The notes beneath the pieces were generated by a model. The model saw nothing but the letters and a program-made list of their open reading frames with translations. It searched no databases and was not told the origin of the DNA. DNA of 64,000 nucleotides, taken from positions 620,001 to 684,000 of the forward strand of contig MCGT01000002.1 in the NCBI GenBank assembly GCA_002104935.1. Direction: 5' to 3'. Below, piece after piece: positions 21,636 to 32,734 of the stretch. The position numbers and the translations under genes were made by a program. This stretch comes from Hesseltinella vesiculosa (lineage: Eukaryota > Mucoromycota > Mucoromycetes > Mucorales > Cunninghamellaceae). Each line of letters opens with the position of its first letter. The first letter of the stretch is position 1.

Positions 21636-21915
21636 CGCGGAAATTGAATATGGGACTCTCTTCGTTTCGCATAAAAAAAAAAGGCAAACACTGCACAGCA
21701 CTTTTGGGCATCAGATCAATGTGAAATTATGCACAAATGCCCAAACCAATGAGTGATGATGCTGCTGAAAATTTCACGTCGATTGATGAAGATCGCTCAG
21801 CCAACTTTTAATTGCTTTCGTTTTGACATCTCCGATCCGTCAGCTAAAAAAATGCCATTTTCATCAGGGAACCCCCCAGGCGATCTGAATAAATTCACCC
21901 CAAATTTTCCATGCT
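21636..21915 (+). repeat. dispersed repeat family, copy c
   Basis: Contains the family blocks in order: AGCACTTTTGGGCATCAGAT, ATGAGTGATGATGCTG, GATCGCTCAGCCAACTTTT, TTCGTTTTGACATCTCCGAT, CAGCTAAAAAAA, GGCGATCTGA, and TTCACCCCAAATTTT at the end. The frame KIAQPTFNCFRFDISDPSAKK corresponds residue by residue to copy e, so the repeat derives from something once coding or is conserved in that frame by chance. It lies between the fold-back and the Fanzor gene. Confidence 0.7.
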
Positions 21916-22673
21916 ATTACAAAATGGTGGGAGCTGACTTTGGCTAAAGTTGCTTTTCTCCCAGACACAGGAGGGAAGGGAAGGACTTTCTCGCATACTT
22001 GGAAATGATTTAGCAGGTCGATTGGATCACTCACTTGTCCTCAAAAAAATGGCCCTTTGCGATGCACTATGGAAAATTTGAGAAGAAAAAAACAGCGCAA
22101 CCAATCAAATAGCCAGCTGCATATGCGCTACTAAGCGCACTAACATGATCCGCTTGCAGAAAAGAATTTCTCGCATCTTTCTGCAAAGCATGTTGTTTTT
22201 ACCACCTTGGGTTTATAGACCAAACATGGTAAGGCATAGGGAGAGGCATGCGTGAAATAGACAGAATGGTATGGATAGTCGCAATTTATTCAATCTGGAG
22301 CATTTTTGTTTAACTGAGGATGACTCTGGGGCTTGAATTTTTTTTTTCGTGGTTTGATTTGCCAGGCAGTGTTAAGGTTTTATTTAAGAAGCACAGTAAA
22401 ATGAGCAATAGAGATAGGCAAAGAGTGTTACCTTTATCATTGACGGTACGCTACTTCATTTTATATTTCAAAAAGAAAGGTACGTAGTAAAAAAAGGGCT
22501 AAGGATGTGATTGGCGGTCATGCTCACTGGCATTGGCATTGGTTTGATCTTCCGCAACACGCGATTCTTTTTGTTTGTTTGTTTGTTTATCTGGCTCTTC
22601 TATCTTTTTCTTTATTTCTGCTCATTTTCTTCTATCTTTTTCTTTATTTCTGCTCATTTTCTATCTTTCCCTG
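21916..22673. other. spacer upstream of Fanzor, with a 32-bp tandem duplication
   Basis: No gene recognised. (TTTG)n at ~22,570-22,589 is followed by an exact two-copy tandem of a 32-bp pyrimidine-rich unit (22597-22628 and 22629-22660) ending 13 bp before the chosen Fanzor ATG. No clear element terminus is visible. Confidence 0.45.
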
Positions 22674-25600
22674 ATGCAATCGCTTCTTCAATCCGTCTAC
22701 GTAACTCTGTGCCACATCCCTGAAGAAGATTTCCGCCGGGCGTTGCCTGATCAGTTGGGCCAAGCTTGGATGACCACCGAACAATTCTACACTGTTTGGT
22801 CACAAGCAAAAGTCTATCGTCAAAGTAATCCATCACTTCCATCATGTCTTTTTCTTTACCCATCTTCGTAGGACGGGAAACTGGGCCCACGCCACAACGA
22901 CGTGCCCAACAACAGGAACAAAACGATCGCGCCGAAGGGAGACGGCAGCGCCAAGAAGATGAGCGAAATCCTGATGCTGTGGGACCGTGTGCCACATGCG
23001 GCCAAATGGGACACTGTTCGTCTGCCAGCCGCCTCTGTCCTTTCCATCGCACGAACAAGAAGGATTATATCAACGAGATGATGCCAGGTGGTGAGCGCTA
23101 CACCATAAAAAAAAGCTTTGAAGATGCCGTCCGGCAGCCTTTCAAGCTCGCTTTGAAGCGCAACATAGAATCGACCAGCGCCTGCAACAAGAACATCCTT
23201 TTCCGCCTCCAATTGTTTATCAACCATTTCGCTCTCACTCACCCGTCTGACTTTAAAAGCATCATGATCAGCCAGAACGGTCTCCTGTCCATCTCGCAGC
23301 TCATCTATCCCCGCAACCCGCGGCGACCGGGGATCACCAACGCTCACATCCTGCGAAGCCTTCCTCCCACCTTTCTGCCTCACTGGAACCAGTTTGTCCG
23401 CGACCACCCAAACATCGTGTACAACCCCAACGACCACCACGGCATGGATCCGCTCGACAATGCAGCCCTACTCATTCCTGCTGATGACCGCAGCCTTCAC
23501 TTCCATCACCCGCATAAATTCTATGGAGGTACTTTTGGGCCATGTTTGTCAACGCTTGCCACCGCTTACTCCAATTGCTTGGTGATCGACTTTGAGAAAA
23601 AGGTCAAGAAGTTTATTCGATTCTCCTTTGCCATCACGGATGTCCAAGTAAGTTTTTTAAAAGGGCGGTACCAAAAAAGGGAATGTGTTCTGACTTTTTT
23701 TGTCTCTTTCAGATCCCTCATATTGACCAGCAGGTGGATGACATCTACACAAACTTCGCAGAAAGACCCTCCCACCCTCAATCAGGGGTCACATCTGGAT
23801 CGGCCACAAACACTGTCCCTGGCGTGTCTGCCGAAGAAGCGGCGATTGCCGATGTGAAGGCGAAAACACTGGCCTTGAAACCCCACTACGTTGGTAAATT
23901 GACATCAACAACTCTGTCCCGAAATCCTAGCAGTGCCTTGCTTGTCTACACAAACATCAACAAGCAATACGAGCAGTACAAGTCCCAGCCCAATGCCAAC
24001 CCCAAAAAATGCCCAAAGCTTACCATCCTTCCTGAGCCTCACTTTGGACGCCGATTCATCCCCATCTTACCCGACACGATCAAATATCTAGCCGAATGCG
24101 ATGCCATTGAAACAAACAACGACAACTCTGGTGTACCCGACGCCGCATTTATCCGTGCCTTGCCCATGTTTTTCAAGGTGTTCCACATGGAGAAGTTCGA
24201 CTTTGGCAGGCCTGGGTACGGGAGGTAAGTTTCGCAGACACCAAAAAAAAAAAAAAAAAAAAACAACTTCTAACTTTTTTCTTCTTCTTCTCACCTAGTG
24301 TCCAGGACATGCTTGAGGGTATACTATACAACCGTCCACTGTTTGCTTGCCACATTTGGTGTGATGGCGTTTCGTGCTGCTTTGAATTTATTCGTTTGCC
24401 AACCACGCATCGCCCAACGATGAAGCTGCCCAGCCTGGACCACTGGGATACCGAACTGGTCGATCGCTTCGACATGGTCGCCGTCGATCCAGGCCGCCGT
24501 GCCATCGTCACCGGAAGCTATGGCACCCCTTATCCACTTTCTATGCTCCCTGAAACCCGGGATGACGAAGACTCTGCAGGTGAAGGTGAACCCGATAACG
24601 ATAATGACGAAGAACAAATGGCTATCGACACCCCATGTCCTACTCGTACTGCTCAGCCTGCACATCAACATCAGGACTTTGACAACGCCACTGGCAGCAC
24701 TGATATGGAACAAGGAAATCTCTCTATGCCTATGATTGACGATGCCGATCCTACCACCCCGATCCCCCAGTCTCACCATCTGCCTTACCGAGTCATCAAG
24801 GTATCAGCAAAGGAATACCGCTCGCAATGTGGAACGCAGCGACGAATTCAGCAATTGGAATGGCGCAAGGTTTCCACGACATACTCCTTCCGAGGTCAGC
24901 AAATACCATTTCACCAGATGGAGGCTGCCATCCCATCCCACCGAACCACCAGCCCCGCCGAATATGCCACTCGAATCCAATACTTGATCGATCGTCTCCC
25001 GCTCTTCTTCGACTTTTACGGCCTTCAGCATTCCATCGACCGCTTCAATGCTTACAGAGGGCGCCAGCGGGGTGTTGCATACGTTGCCAGTGTTCTTGCT
25101 GGGCTGTCCAAGAAGTATGTCAAGTCCCAGCGCAATGTGCGTGGCCACCGCAAACGTACCCACCGCAATCGGCGCAAGCGTCAGAAGAAAGCTCGGAAGA
25201 AAAAGGCCTTCAAGATCAGCAATGCCAAGAAGGCGATGGTGGAACACCTTGCCACAATGGATATTGCTATAAAGAAGATCGAGGATTTAGTGAACTGCTG
25301 TGCTGGCTCGACATTACCTGGGGCGATGGATACTTTGGTTGCAACATTGCAAACCATGCGCACCCAACGCGACCTGGACCATGACATCCGCTTTACTCTG
25401 ATCAGCCAAATGGAAGAAAAGAGGCAAGTCATCACGGCTTTCAGGAGGTCCACCAGGTGGTGCTGATTTTTTTTTTCCAGTGGTAGACCTGCGCCACCAA
25501 TGAAACCAACCACACGAATGCGCCATGGCGTGACAAAATACCCCAGCCAAAGAATTCCATTGATCCTCTTTGGTGATGGCCTCAAGGGCCGGAAGGTCGC

Positions 25601-26000
25601 CACCCCTTTGAAAAAGCAACTTCCTGGTTCGTCCTCCCTGGTGTTCAACCAATTGGAAGACCGGCAACGACAGGGCAAGCTTTCTGTTATCTCGCTGAAT
25701 GAGTTCAAAACAAGCAAGGTGAGTAAAAAAAAAAAAGAGGTGTGTCAATAGCAACGAGGCGACTCATTCTTTTCTTCAACACAGCTCTGCTCCATGTGCC
25801 ATGGCCCAACGAAGAGCCCAGCCATGAATGGTAGCAAGGTGTATGGGCTTTTACGCTGCAGTTCTTGTAATGTCACCTTTGACCGGGATGTGATGGCGGC
25901 CTGCAACATGGTGTCTATTGGCCAGCACTTTTTCCAACACAAGCAACGCCCCCTGGCCTTTTGCCCGCGCCGACGGCCTCCAACCTCTCCTACCGCTTAG
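22674..26000 (+). CDS. Fanzor (eukaryotic TnpB-like RNA-guided DNA endonuclease)
   Basis: Six exons (22674-22824, 22872-23647, 23713-24224, 24299-25423, 25481-25718, 25785-26000) join in frame to about 1005 residues with no disabling mutation. An N-terminal zinc-knuckle-like cluster (CATCGQMGHC...CP, residues ~90-107) is followed by a helical region, then the split RuvC domain: first Asp in VAVDPGRRA (D543), then after a long acidic insertion and a very basic segment (RKRTHRNRRKRQKK) the Fanzor-type glutamate in SLNEFKTSK (E929), zinc-ribbon pairs CSMC (936/939) and CSSC (959/962), and DRDVMAACNM (D967/D969). The glutamate just before the ribbon, rather than the TnpB position, is the published hallmark of Fanzors. 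Intron 4 is GC-AG. The start is the Met before the first conserved-looking segment; an upstream start is possible. Fanzors use a guide RNA encoded near their 3' end; nuclease activity here is inferred. Confidence 0.88.
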
Positions 26001-26268
26001 TTTTCATTTTTATTCACCAAAGCAACCCCGCAAAAAGGGTTACCGTCTGCTCTGGCAAGAACGCGTTTAATGCTTTTATCCGGTAATTGGTGTTTTTAGC
26101 CAACACTTAACACAAGTTCTGATTGGTAACGGAGTTTTCTTTTTTTCCATAGTGGACTGTGCAAATGCGATCGTTTCATTGGATGTGTTTTCACATTCCG
26201 GCACTTTTTGAATCAGCAGGCACCAGCTGTTTTATTTTTTTTTCTTTCTCCTTCGTCTTTATTCCATA
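26001..26268 (+). other. Fanzor 3' flank, candidate omega-RNA / element end
   Basis: Non-coding 268 bp between the Fanzor stop and the next start. It holds a hairpin AACCC/GGGTT (26024-26041) and a longer pairing TTACCG (26040-26045) with CGGTAA (26081-26086). In TnpB/Fanzor systems the guide scaffold lies at the 3' end of the coding region and the guide matches the flank. That this stretch works so is inference only; no terminal repeat or target duplication was found. Confidence 0.25.
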
Positions 26269-26534
26269 ATGTTCCAACGTATTGTCAACTTTTGGGCACA
26301 AACTTTTGTTACTGAACGGCTACTGGCGAGTCCTTTGTTCCATCGCCTTGCTGCCCGTACCCACCAAAAGGTGTCTTCGATTCAACAAGCCGGTAAGATC
26401 CGATCCCTTCCCACTCATGCCAATCCTTAATATTTTTTTTGTGCTTTCTAGGCTCCAGCCACTATAACGAATTCTCAAAAGCCTTTAAAGATAACTTGGA
26501 AAAGGAAGCTCGCAAGCAGCAACAGCGAAAGTAA
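26269..26534 (+). CDS. short conserved-looking orphan protein
   Basis: Two exons (26269-26392, 26452-26534) give about 68 residues: MFQRIVNFWAQTFVTERLLA, then FHRLAARTHQKVSS, with a Lys/Glu/Gln-rich end (NLEKEARKQQQRK). The aromatic, amphipathic N-terminus without acidic residues could be a membrane-associating or mitochondrial targeting helix. The intron has good GTAAGA/TTTCTAG signals. I do not recognise the family. It starts 269 bp after Fanzor and may simply be the first resident gene beyond the island. Confidence 0.55.
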
Positions 26535-26754
26535 ACGACTCCATGACCAAAGGCTTCATTGAATGAATCCTGAACCAAGACAATCTAGCTCATACTGTAT
26601 TTACCCTGCAAAGTCTCTCTGATTAACCCCTCTCTCCCTCAACATGTCCAAGATATTATTTCTTTTTTTTTAAATCTCTTAGCCCAATTTACCACTTTTT
26701 TTTTTTTTTTTTTCAATGATTAAAAAAAAAAGCTTAGAAATAAGAAAGGTTTAT

Positions 26755-27655
26755 TTACACCATAGCGATGATCGGGTCGGTGGTGATCACTTTTTCCATT
26801 TGCTTGGCTCTGAGATAATCAGCGACGGAGCGAACAATAATAAACCAGCCCAGGATCATGAAAAAGTAGGAAATGATTGCGACATTGGCCATTCGGTCTT
26901 CTTCGTCGTCACCCAAGTCCTCGAACTGGTCCCAGTTGGTTTCTGCCCAAAAAAACGTCATCAGTCTTCGACTTTTTTTTTTTTTTTTTTTTGGCAATGT
27001 AGGCTTACTGCTTTTTAAATAAAATCCAAATTGAACAAATGAGATGCCAAGACCAGCGCGTGAACCGTTCCTGGCGGCATGTGTGCTGTGGAAGAGATAG
27101 GTCAGGATGAAGCCCAAGAATTGCAAACTGGCTGAGATCAACAAGTTCCAGAAAAATACAAAGAGTGAGCCAACGGGCAAGCCATCGACCAGCACGTAGC
27201 CTTCGGCCAAGGCAGGGGCAAGGATGGTGGTTTGCCAATAGGGTGGAGTGGCATCCTGGACAGCAGTATGGTAACTTGGAGGAGCTTCTTGCTGTTTGGC
27301 TTGATCGGATTCGGGTTTGGCGGACATATTGGCAAAGACGCCATCATGGGATGGCATCACTGGTAGATCGGAGGCATGAGAGCTGGAAGAGGCGACAGTT
27401 GGGATGGGGGTATGTTGAGAGATGGTGCTATCGGGTATCGTTATGGTGTCGTCCAAGGATTCATCAAATGTTAGCTCCAGATCCGTTCGTTGTTGTTCAT
27501 CATGTATCTCAGACGTTGGGACCTGATAAAAAAAAGGAGTGAATTAGCATGGCCCAATATCGCGTTGATGAGTTCTTCCATGCCTAGCTTTTTTTTTTTT
27601 TTTTTAAAAAAATATACATATATAAATATAAACTTGCCTGATGATACTGTGTCAT
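26755..27655 (-). CDS. BSD2: BSD2 / NDFIP-like Nedd4-ligase adaptor membrane protein
   Basis: Three exons (27655-27638, 27522-27009, 26942-26755) give about 239 residues. A polar N-terminus carries the PY-type motifs APPSYHTA and TPPYW, the ligands of WW domains in Rsp5/Nedd4 ubiquitin ligases. Then comes the family core DGLPVGSLFVFFWNLLISAS, FILTYLFHSTHAARNGSRAG, FGFYLKS and a final MILGWFIIVRSVADYLR, giving three membrane helices. In yeast Bsd2 directs metal transporters such as Smf1 to vacuolar degradation, an interesting link to the Nramp gene 11 kb away, though co-location proves nothing. The first exon encodes only six residues and its donor is GCAAGT (GC-AG intron). The intron before the last exon contains an A22 run. 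Confidence 0.85.
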
Positions 27656-27824
27656 GTAAATCGTTGGATAAATGGGAGCAAATAAAAGTGCAAAAGAAAA
27701 AAAAGGATCATGTCGCACATGAGAAACAAAGCGGAAATGGGAGTGCAAAAAAAAAAGGAGCCTCCTGATTGTTCAAATTGGAATCTCATCACGCCTTTTT
27801 ATTAATAAAAAAAATGAAAATGTT

Positions 27825-28244
27825 CTAGCAATCGTCGGTTTCTTCTGTCCCAGTTAAACAAATTCGATATCCTTGAGATGGATAGTATGAACCTGAGAGT
27901 TTTCCGTCGTCTTCTTTACAAGCTGTGATGATGGCAGAGATGCCTTTTAGCAGCTTGGCGTAGGGTATAGTTGTCTCGTTGGCGCCGGTTTTCTTGGATA
28001 CAGCCGAGGCTGATTTGTAGGACACGATAAAATAGCCAGACTCATTGACCTTGACATTACCAGTATGAATCAAGGTCGTATTGGCAAGCGTCATGACGTC
28101 TGAATACACCGCATTGGAAAGATCGTTGCATTTGACTGGGCTGCCATCCGCAGCTTTGAGCGTCGCGCCTGCTGCATCGTCATCGGAAGAGGCTAGTGCT
28201 GTCGCAAACAACCCATAGAACAAAAAAATCAAATCAAACTTCAT
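27825..28244 (-). CDS. small secreted protein, unknown function
   Basis: Single exon, 139 residues. The first ~18 residues (MKFDLIFLFYGLFATALA) form a signal peptide with an A-x-A site. The mature protein has four cysteines (in PVKCNDL, ITACKED, YRICLTG and the C-terminal DDC), consistent with two disulfides, and N-glycosylation sequons (NTT, NES, NET). Soluble and extracellular or wall-associated by prediction. I do not recognise the fold. The small size, cysteine pairs and lack of homology cues resemble fungal effector-like proteins, but that is a weak inference. Confidence 0.72.
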   Translation of the reverse strand: MKFDLIFLFYGLFATALASSDDDAAGATLKAADGSPVKCNDLSNAVYSDVMTLANTTLIHTGNVKVNESGYFIVSYKSASAVSKKTGANETTIPYAKLLKGISAIITACKEDDGKLSGSYYPSQGYRICLTGTEETDDC

Positions 28245-28967
28245 TTCTGTTTGAAACAGTTAAAAAGGGGATATTACAAAAAAAAAATAAAGAAGAGAAA
28301 GGGTATGAGTTTAATCCACCCTCCACCCAAAATAGAGAATAAATAGGAGGCCAAAGTGTGTTCTTTTAGAGTCCAAGGAAAACAGGGGGAGACCCAGCTA
28401 TGGAAAGAGCTGTCATCCTAAAAACATCTCCTTACTCTTTTTTTTTTTTACAAAGAAGGTTGTCATGGCTTTTTTGTGCAAATGAAAGTGCATGTGGTCC
28501 GTGGCAACCTGGAAAGCTTTTTCTGGAAACTTTGTTTCCCATCCTGCCCGAAATCAGCTGCCAAAAACACCTTGGGTTGGCCAATCAATGGGGCTCTAGC
28601 CTGTGTGGGGCCTAAACAACCAACATGACGTCTAGCCTCGGACCAGAGCAGAGGCAAAAGGGTTTGGTCCGAGGTATCTGATTGGCCAACTGTTGTCCAG
28701 GCGCTGCTTTTTGTGGAAAATCCAGCCTGATCATTGGTGCACGTTAGGGTGGGGCTCCTTTTCTTTTCCCTCTTTTGTTTTCTTTGAAACAGTCTATTTG
28801 TTTCTCTTTTTTCGTTTCTTGAATCAACTTCTTTGAACACCTTGAAAAGAACAACCAAAAAAGAGAGAGAAGCCTTACCTTTACTTTGATTTAGTTGTTT
28901 TTACCCTCCTTTTTGTTTTTCTGTTTTTTTCCTTCTTGATCCTCAGTTTACCCCCTTCCCATTGGAC
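28245..28967. promoter_or_regulatory. divergent intergenic region between the secreted-protein gene and GSK-3
   Basis: About 720 bp with pyrimidine-rich stretches near 28,900-28,950, directly before the GSK-3 start. Open frames here are composition artefacts. No gene recognised. Confidence 0.4.
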
Positions 28968-30593
28968 ATGTCAGGTAAGCATAGTGATCTTTTCTGGGTG
29001 ATAATCTTTAAATGTTTTTGCTTTGGGGAAGGATGGAACAGGATATAAAAAACTCATCTTTTGCTTCATACCCTAGTTAATGAACATGCAAAGTTAGCCC
29101 AAGTTCTTGCCAAGGATGCTAAAACGGGAAAGCAAATCAAGCTTAGTTACATCAACAAGAAAATCACTGGCAACGGTTCGTTTGGTGTAGTGTATCAAAC
29201 ACGATTGGTCGATACCGATGAAGATGCTGCCATCAAAAAAGTGTTGCAAGATAGACGTTTCAAGGTATAAAAAAGAAAAAACCCTCATTAAGAAAAGTGG
29301 TGTGGGGGAAAGCGACGCTTTTTTTTTTTATTTTATTTTCCTAAGCAGAACTTCCCCTAAAGAAACAAAAAAAAAAAAAAAAAATTCGCTCACACGCTCT
29401 TTTTTTTTTTTTGAACCTTAGAACCGTGAATTGCAAATTATGCGTTTAGTGGATCATCCCAACGTGTGTCGGCTGAAATCTTACTTTTACAACCAAGTGG
29501 ACAACAAGGTAAACCGCCCGCACCAGACGATCAAACCTCTCACCACGTTGACATGATAGGAAGACGAAGTGTATTTGAACTTGGTGATGGAATATGTGCC
29601 TGACACCTTGTACCGCACCATTCGACTCTATGCGAAATCGAAGCAATCCATGCCCATGCCTCTGGTCAAACTATACATGTATCAAATCATTCGTTCCTTG
29701 GCCTATACCCATTCCTTGGGTATCTGCCACCGTGATATCAAGCCACAAAACATCTTATTGGATCCAACCTTGGGGATTTGCAAAATGTGTGATTTCGGCA
29801 GGTAAGAAAGGCAACACTTGAGGGAACGTGTTGGCCCATCTTTTTTTTTCTGTCAGTGCCAAGATCTTGACGCCCGGTGAACCCAACGTATCGTACATTT
29901 GTTCTCGCTATTACCGCGCTCCTGAATTGATTTTTGGAGCTACCAACTATACACTCAGCATTGACGTTTGGTCGACAGGATGCGTGTTTGCTGAGCTAAT
30001 CTTAGGTCAGCCTTTCTTCCCTGGTGACAGTGGCATCGATCAGCTGGTGGAAATCATCAAGATCCTGGGCACCCCCTCCAAGCAAGAAATTGCCGCCATG
30101 AACCCCAGTTACGTGGAACACCGATTCCCCCAGATCAAGCCTCACCCATTACACAAGGTCAGCATGAAGAGCCTTTTTTTTTTTTTTTTTAGCTCACCTC
30201 TTCCCCCCCCCCCCCCTAGATCTTTGCTCGTGCCGGGGAGGACGCCATCAGCTTGCTGACTCAAATGCTGCGCTATGACCCTCGACAACGTATCACAGCC
30301 ATCGAAGCACTATGTCACCCTTTCTTTGATGACATCCGTGACCCCAACGCCCATTTACCCAATGGTCAACCTCTACCTCCTGTGTTGAACTTCACAAAGC
30401 ATGGTAAGAGATGAGGGAAGCCAATGGGCCCATCAGCTGATTTTTTTTTTTAGAATTGTCTATCCGACTCGACTTGATTCATCGATTGGTGCCTCCACAT
30501 TGTGAGCAAGAATTGCTGTCCAGAGACATAGATGTTCACAATTTTGAACCCATCCCTGCTGACCAGCTGAAGATACCTCCATCCTACATTTAA
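28968..30593 (+). CDS. GSK3: glycogen synthase kinase 3 family protein kinase
   Basis: Ser/Thr kinase of the GSK-3/Shaggy family. Seven exons (28968-28974, 29077-29264, 29422-29508, 29560-29801, 29857-30157, 30220-30403, 30454-30593) give about 382 residues. The P-loop [48 protein letters not shown] and the activation-loop tyrosine motif [15 protein letters not shown] are intact, as are [20 protein letters not shown] and the family's FFDDIRDPN...[14 protein letters not shown] tail. The first coding exon is only 7 nt (ATGTCAG). A C-rich run of 14 precedes the acceptor of exon 6. There is no sign of truncation. Confidence 0.94.
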
Positions 30594-31529
30594 AGAAGAT
30601 AGCACCTTGTCACTTATAGATCCAGTTCTATGCGTATTTTATTTTTTTTATCCTTTTCGTCGTGATCACCTGTTAATACACTTTATTTCGAAAGCAAATG
30701 CCAAAAGGGAATATTGGAAAAGAGCGGATCAATAAGACCGCCGCGACGCCTACATTGCTGCATAGATGCTATAATACCGTATTGCTGATGCCAGGAAATA
30801 GAGTCAAGAAGACTTTGAGGGAATGTCGCCCACTTGTGCTGATCTACAAAAAAAAAAAATACGACAACCTTGGCGTTGACCCTTGTAGCTTGAGAAATTT
30901 GTTGGCACTATCGGGTAAAGTTGTAGCCAAGAAGCTGCAGACCATCTTGACGAACCAAGAGAGAAGAAATGAACAGAGGAATTTTTGACAGAGTTACATG
31001 ATCGACTCTCTGAGTGTGCAGGAACGGTACAAAAATTGCTCATACGATTAACTCCAAGTTTGTATACGATCAGTATAATGTGACTACATGACTAAAAACA
31101 CCCCTCCTTGGCTCGTTCTGAAGCCCGTTGAACAACAGGCTCTGTGTGCGACAAAAAAAAAATAACACCGCTTCATTTTTCTGATCATTTGGCGCGAGCT
31201 AGGCATATTTTTAAGCCGTGAATAATTTTTTTAAACGTGTTGCAAATCAACTTTTTTTTTGAATAAATCCAAGTAAAATTTTGCAAGGGAGTAAGTTCTT
31301 GTGAAAGAAGGCATGCTTGTTGCTAAAAAAAAGTCGACTGATGATGACGGTTTGACATCTCCGATTGCGGTTCCTTATTACGGGTGGGGAATTTCTTAGC
31401 GCTGGATAGGATTCTTTGCTTGGAGCAGGAAATTCTAGCTTAAGATTAGCTTCACTAACCTTGGGTCAGAATTACAGAAATTAAATGTCGAAAGAAAGGC
31501 AGACGGGAGCGGTGTCATAGCTACAATGT
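30594..31529. other. spacer, no gene recognised
   Basis: AT-rich. One ~95-codon plus-strand frame (about 30,698-30,988) and an overlapping minus-strand one have no recognisable motif. This begins the accessory stretch that runs to about 35.1 kb. Confidence 0.35.
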
Positions 31530-31855
31530 AGTCGGATATTGAATTGGATTTTGGTGTTTTATTTTTTGATATGAAATAAAAAGTGGAAGATGTTGTAGAG
31601 CACTTTTAAGCAATTAGATCACTGTGAAACGCTATATGGGGATGCAGAACAATGAAAGGTGAGGATACTGAAAAAATCAAGTTGATTGGCGAAGATCGTT
31701 CAGCCAACTTTTGAGCACTTAAATTTTCAAGAATCGGAACCCCCAGCTAAAAAAACCAAAAAAAACGGCCATTTTCCCCGTGGGGTCCCAAGGTGATCTG
31801 ATCAAAATGATCAGCGAAAAATTGTACTAGATCAATTCACTTCAAGTTTTACATA
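31530..31855 (+). repeat. dispersed repeat family, copy d
   Basis: Blocks in order: GATATTGAATTGGATTTTGG, GAGCACTTTTAAGCAATTAG, GGTGAGGATACTGAAAAAAT, GATCGTTCAGCCAACTTTTG, CCCCCAGCTAAAAAAACC, CGGCCATTTTCCCCG, AAGGTGATCTGATCAAAA and a degenerate end. Same orientation as copy e, which lies 2.9 kb downstream on the other side of the zinc-finger gene. Confidence 0.68.
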
Positions 31856-32105
31856 CGACCACAAACTGATGTGGGCGATCGTGGCTACAATTATTTGGTT
31901 GTCAGACGCTGTGACAATGAACGTGTGAGGAAAGAAGGGTAAACTCCTCTTCTTATTTGGACAAAGCCAAAAAAAAAAAAGGAGGTCTGCTAATCTTTTT
32001 TTTTTTCAAACATGTCGACGTTGTCCAGGGTAATAGACTACAGTATTACAATGGTAAGATTTTCCCGTGAGCATACAGGTAGAGAATTATTTGAATTTCA
32101 CATAA
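31856..32105. other. spacer, nothing recognised
   Basis: AT-rich with A12 and T10 runs; no coding signal. Confidence 0.35.
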
Positions 32106-32312
32106 TTCAACCTTAGCGGCCTACTCTAAAAATACTCAGTCATAAACTAATAAAAAAGGGGGTTCTACTCCATTGTAAAAAAAAAAAAAAATAGTTGCCA
32201 CCAAACGGCATTTCATTGTTTTCCTTTCCAATTAGGCATCCTTCAACCTTAGCAGTCAACTCTAAAAATACTCAGTGAGAAACTAATAAAAAAGGGGGCT
32301 CTACTCCATTGT
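32106..32312. repeat. direct repeat, two ~72-bp copies
   Basis: Two near-identical stretches, about 32106-32177 and 32230-32312, each with TTCAACCTTAGC, a CTACTCTAAAAATACTCAGT-like block, AAACTAATAAAAAAGGGGG and CTCTACTCCATTGT, separated by ~50 bp that include an A14 run. They could be remnants of short LTRs or a local duplication. Confidence 0.75.
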
Positions 32313-32734
32313 CATTTTTATAAAGCTGTGGCCCATCATAGGTGAATGGTGGTCCCCCGTGACCAGTTTGTATTGCAGTGAAATTGGAGGAGATTTTTGG
32401 CATAGCATGGCCGCTCCCTCCAACAAGGCTAGTTTAGTGTCTCTCGCTCCTCGAGACAGTGTCTGAGGCGGAAAATGGCACCAGCATAACATTAATCCTA
32501 ACCGTAAGTTTGAAGCTGCAAAAAAAAAAAAAAAAAAAAATAAAAAAACAATTGTTGGGGAGGGGTGTATTCAACAATGACACCAAGTTTAACATTTTCT
32601 TTTAGTCAACTTGCATTTCCTGTAGCAAGATAGGCACAATGAAACAAGCGAAAAAGTATAAAATTGGCTTGCCAGAACATGAGATGGGAAGAGCCTTTCT
32701 TTCTACATTGCTTTTTTTTTCCCCTGTTGCTGAC
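32313..32734. other. spacer and putative promoter of the zinc-finger gene
   Basis: A long A run near 32,520-32,540 and a TATAAAA motif near 32,656, about 80 bp before the chosen start. Confidence 0.35.

Noticed and set aside
22200..26300. Terminal inverted repeats or target duplication around Fanzor
   Set aside because: No convincing matching ends were visible by eye on either flank; a computed comparison with other copies would be needed.
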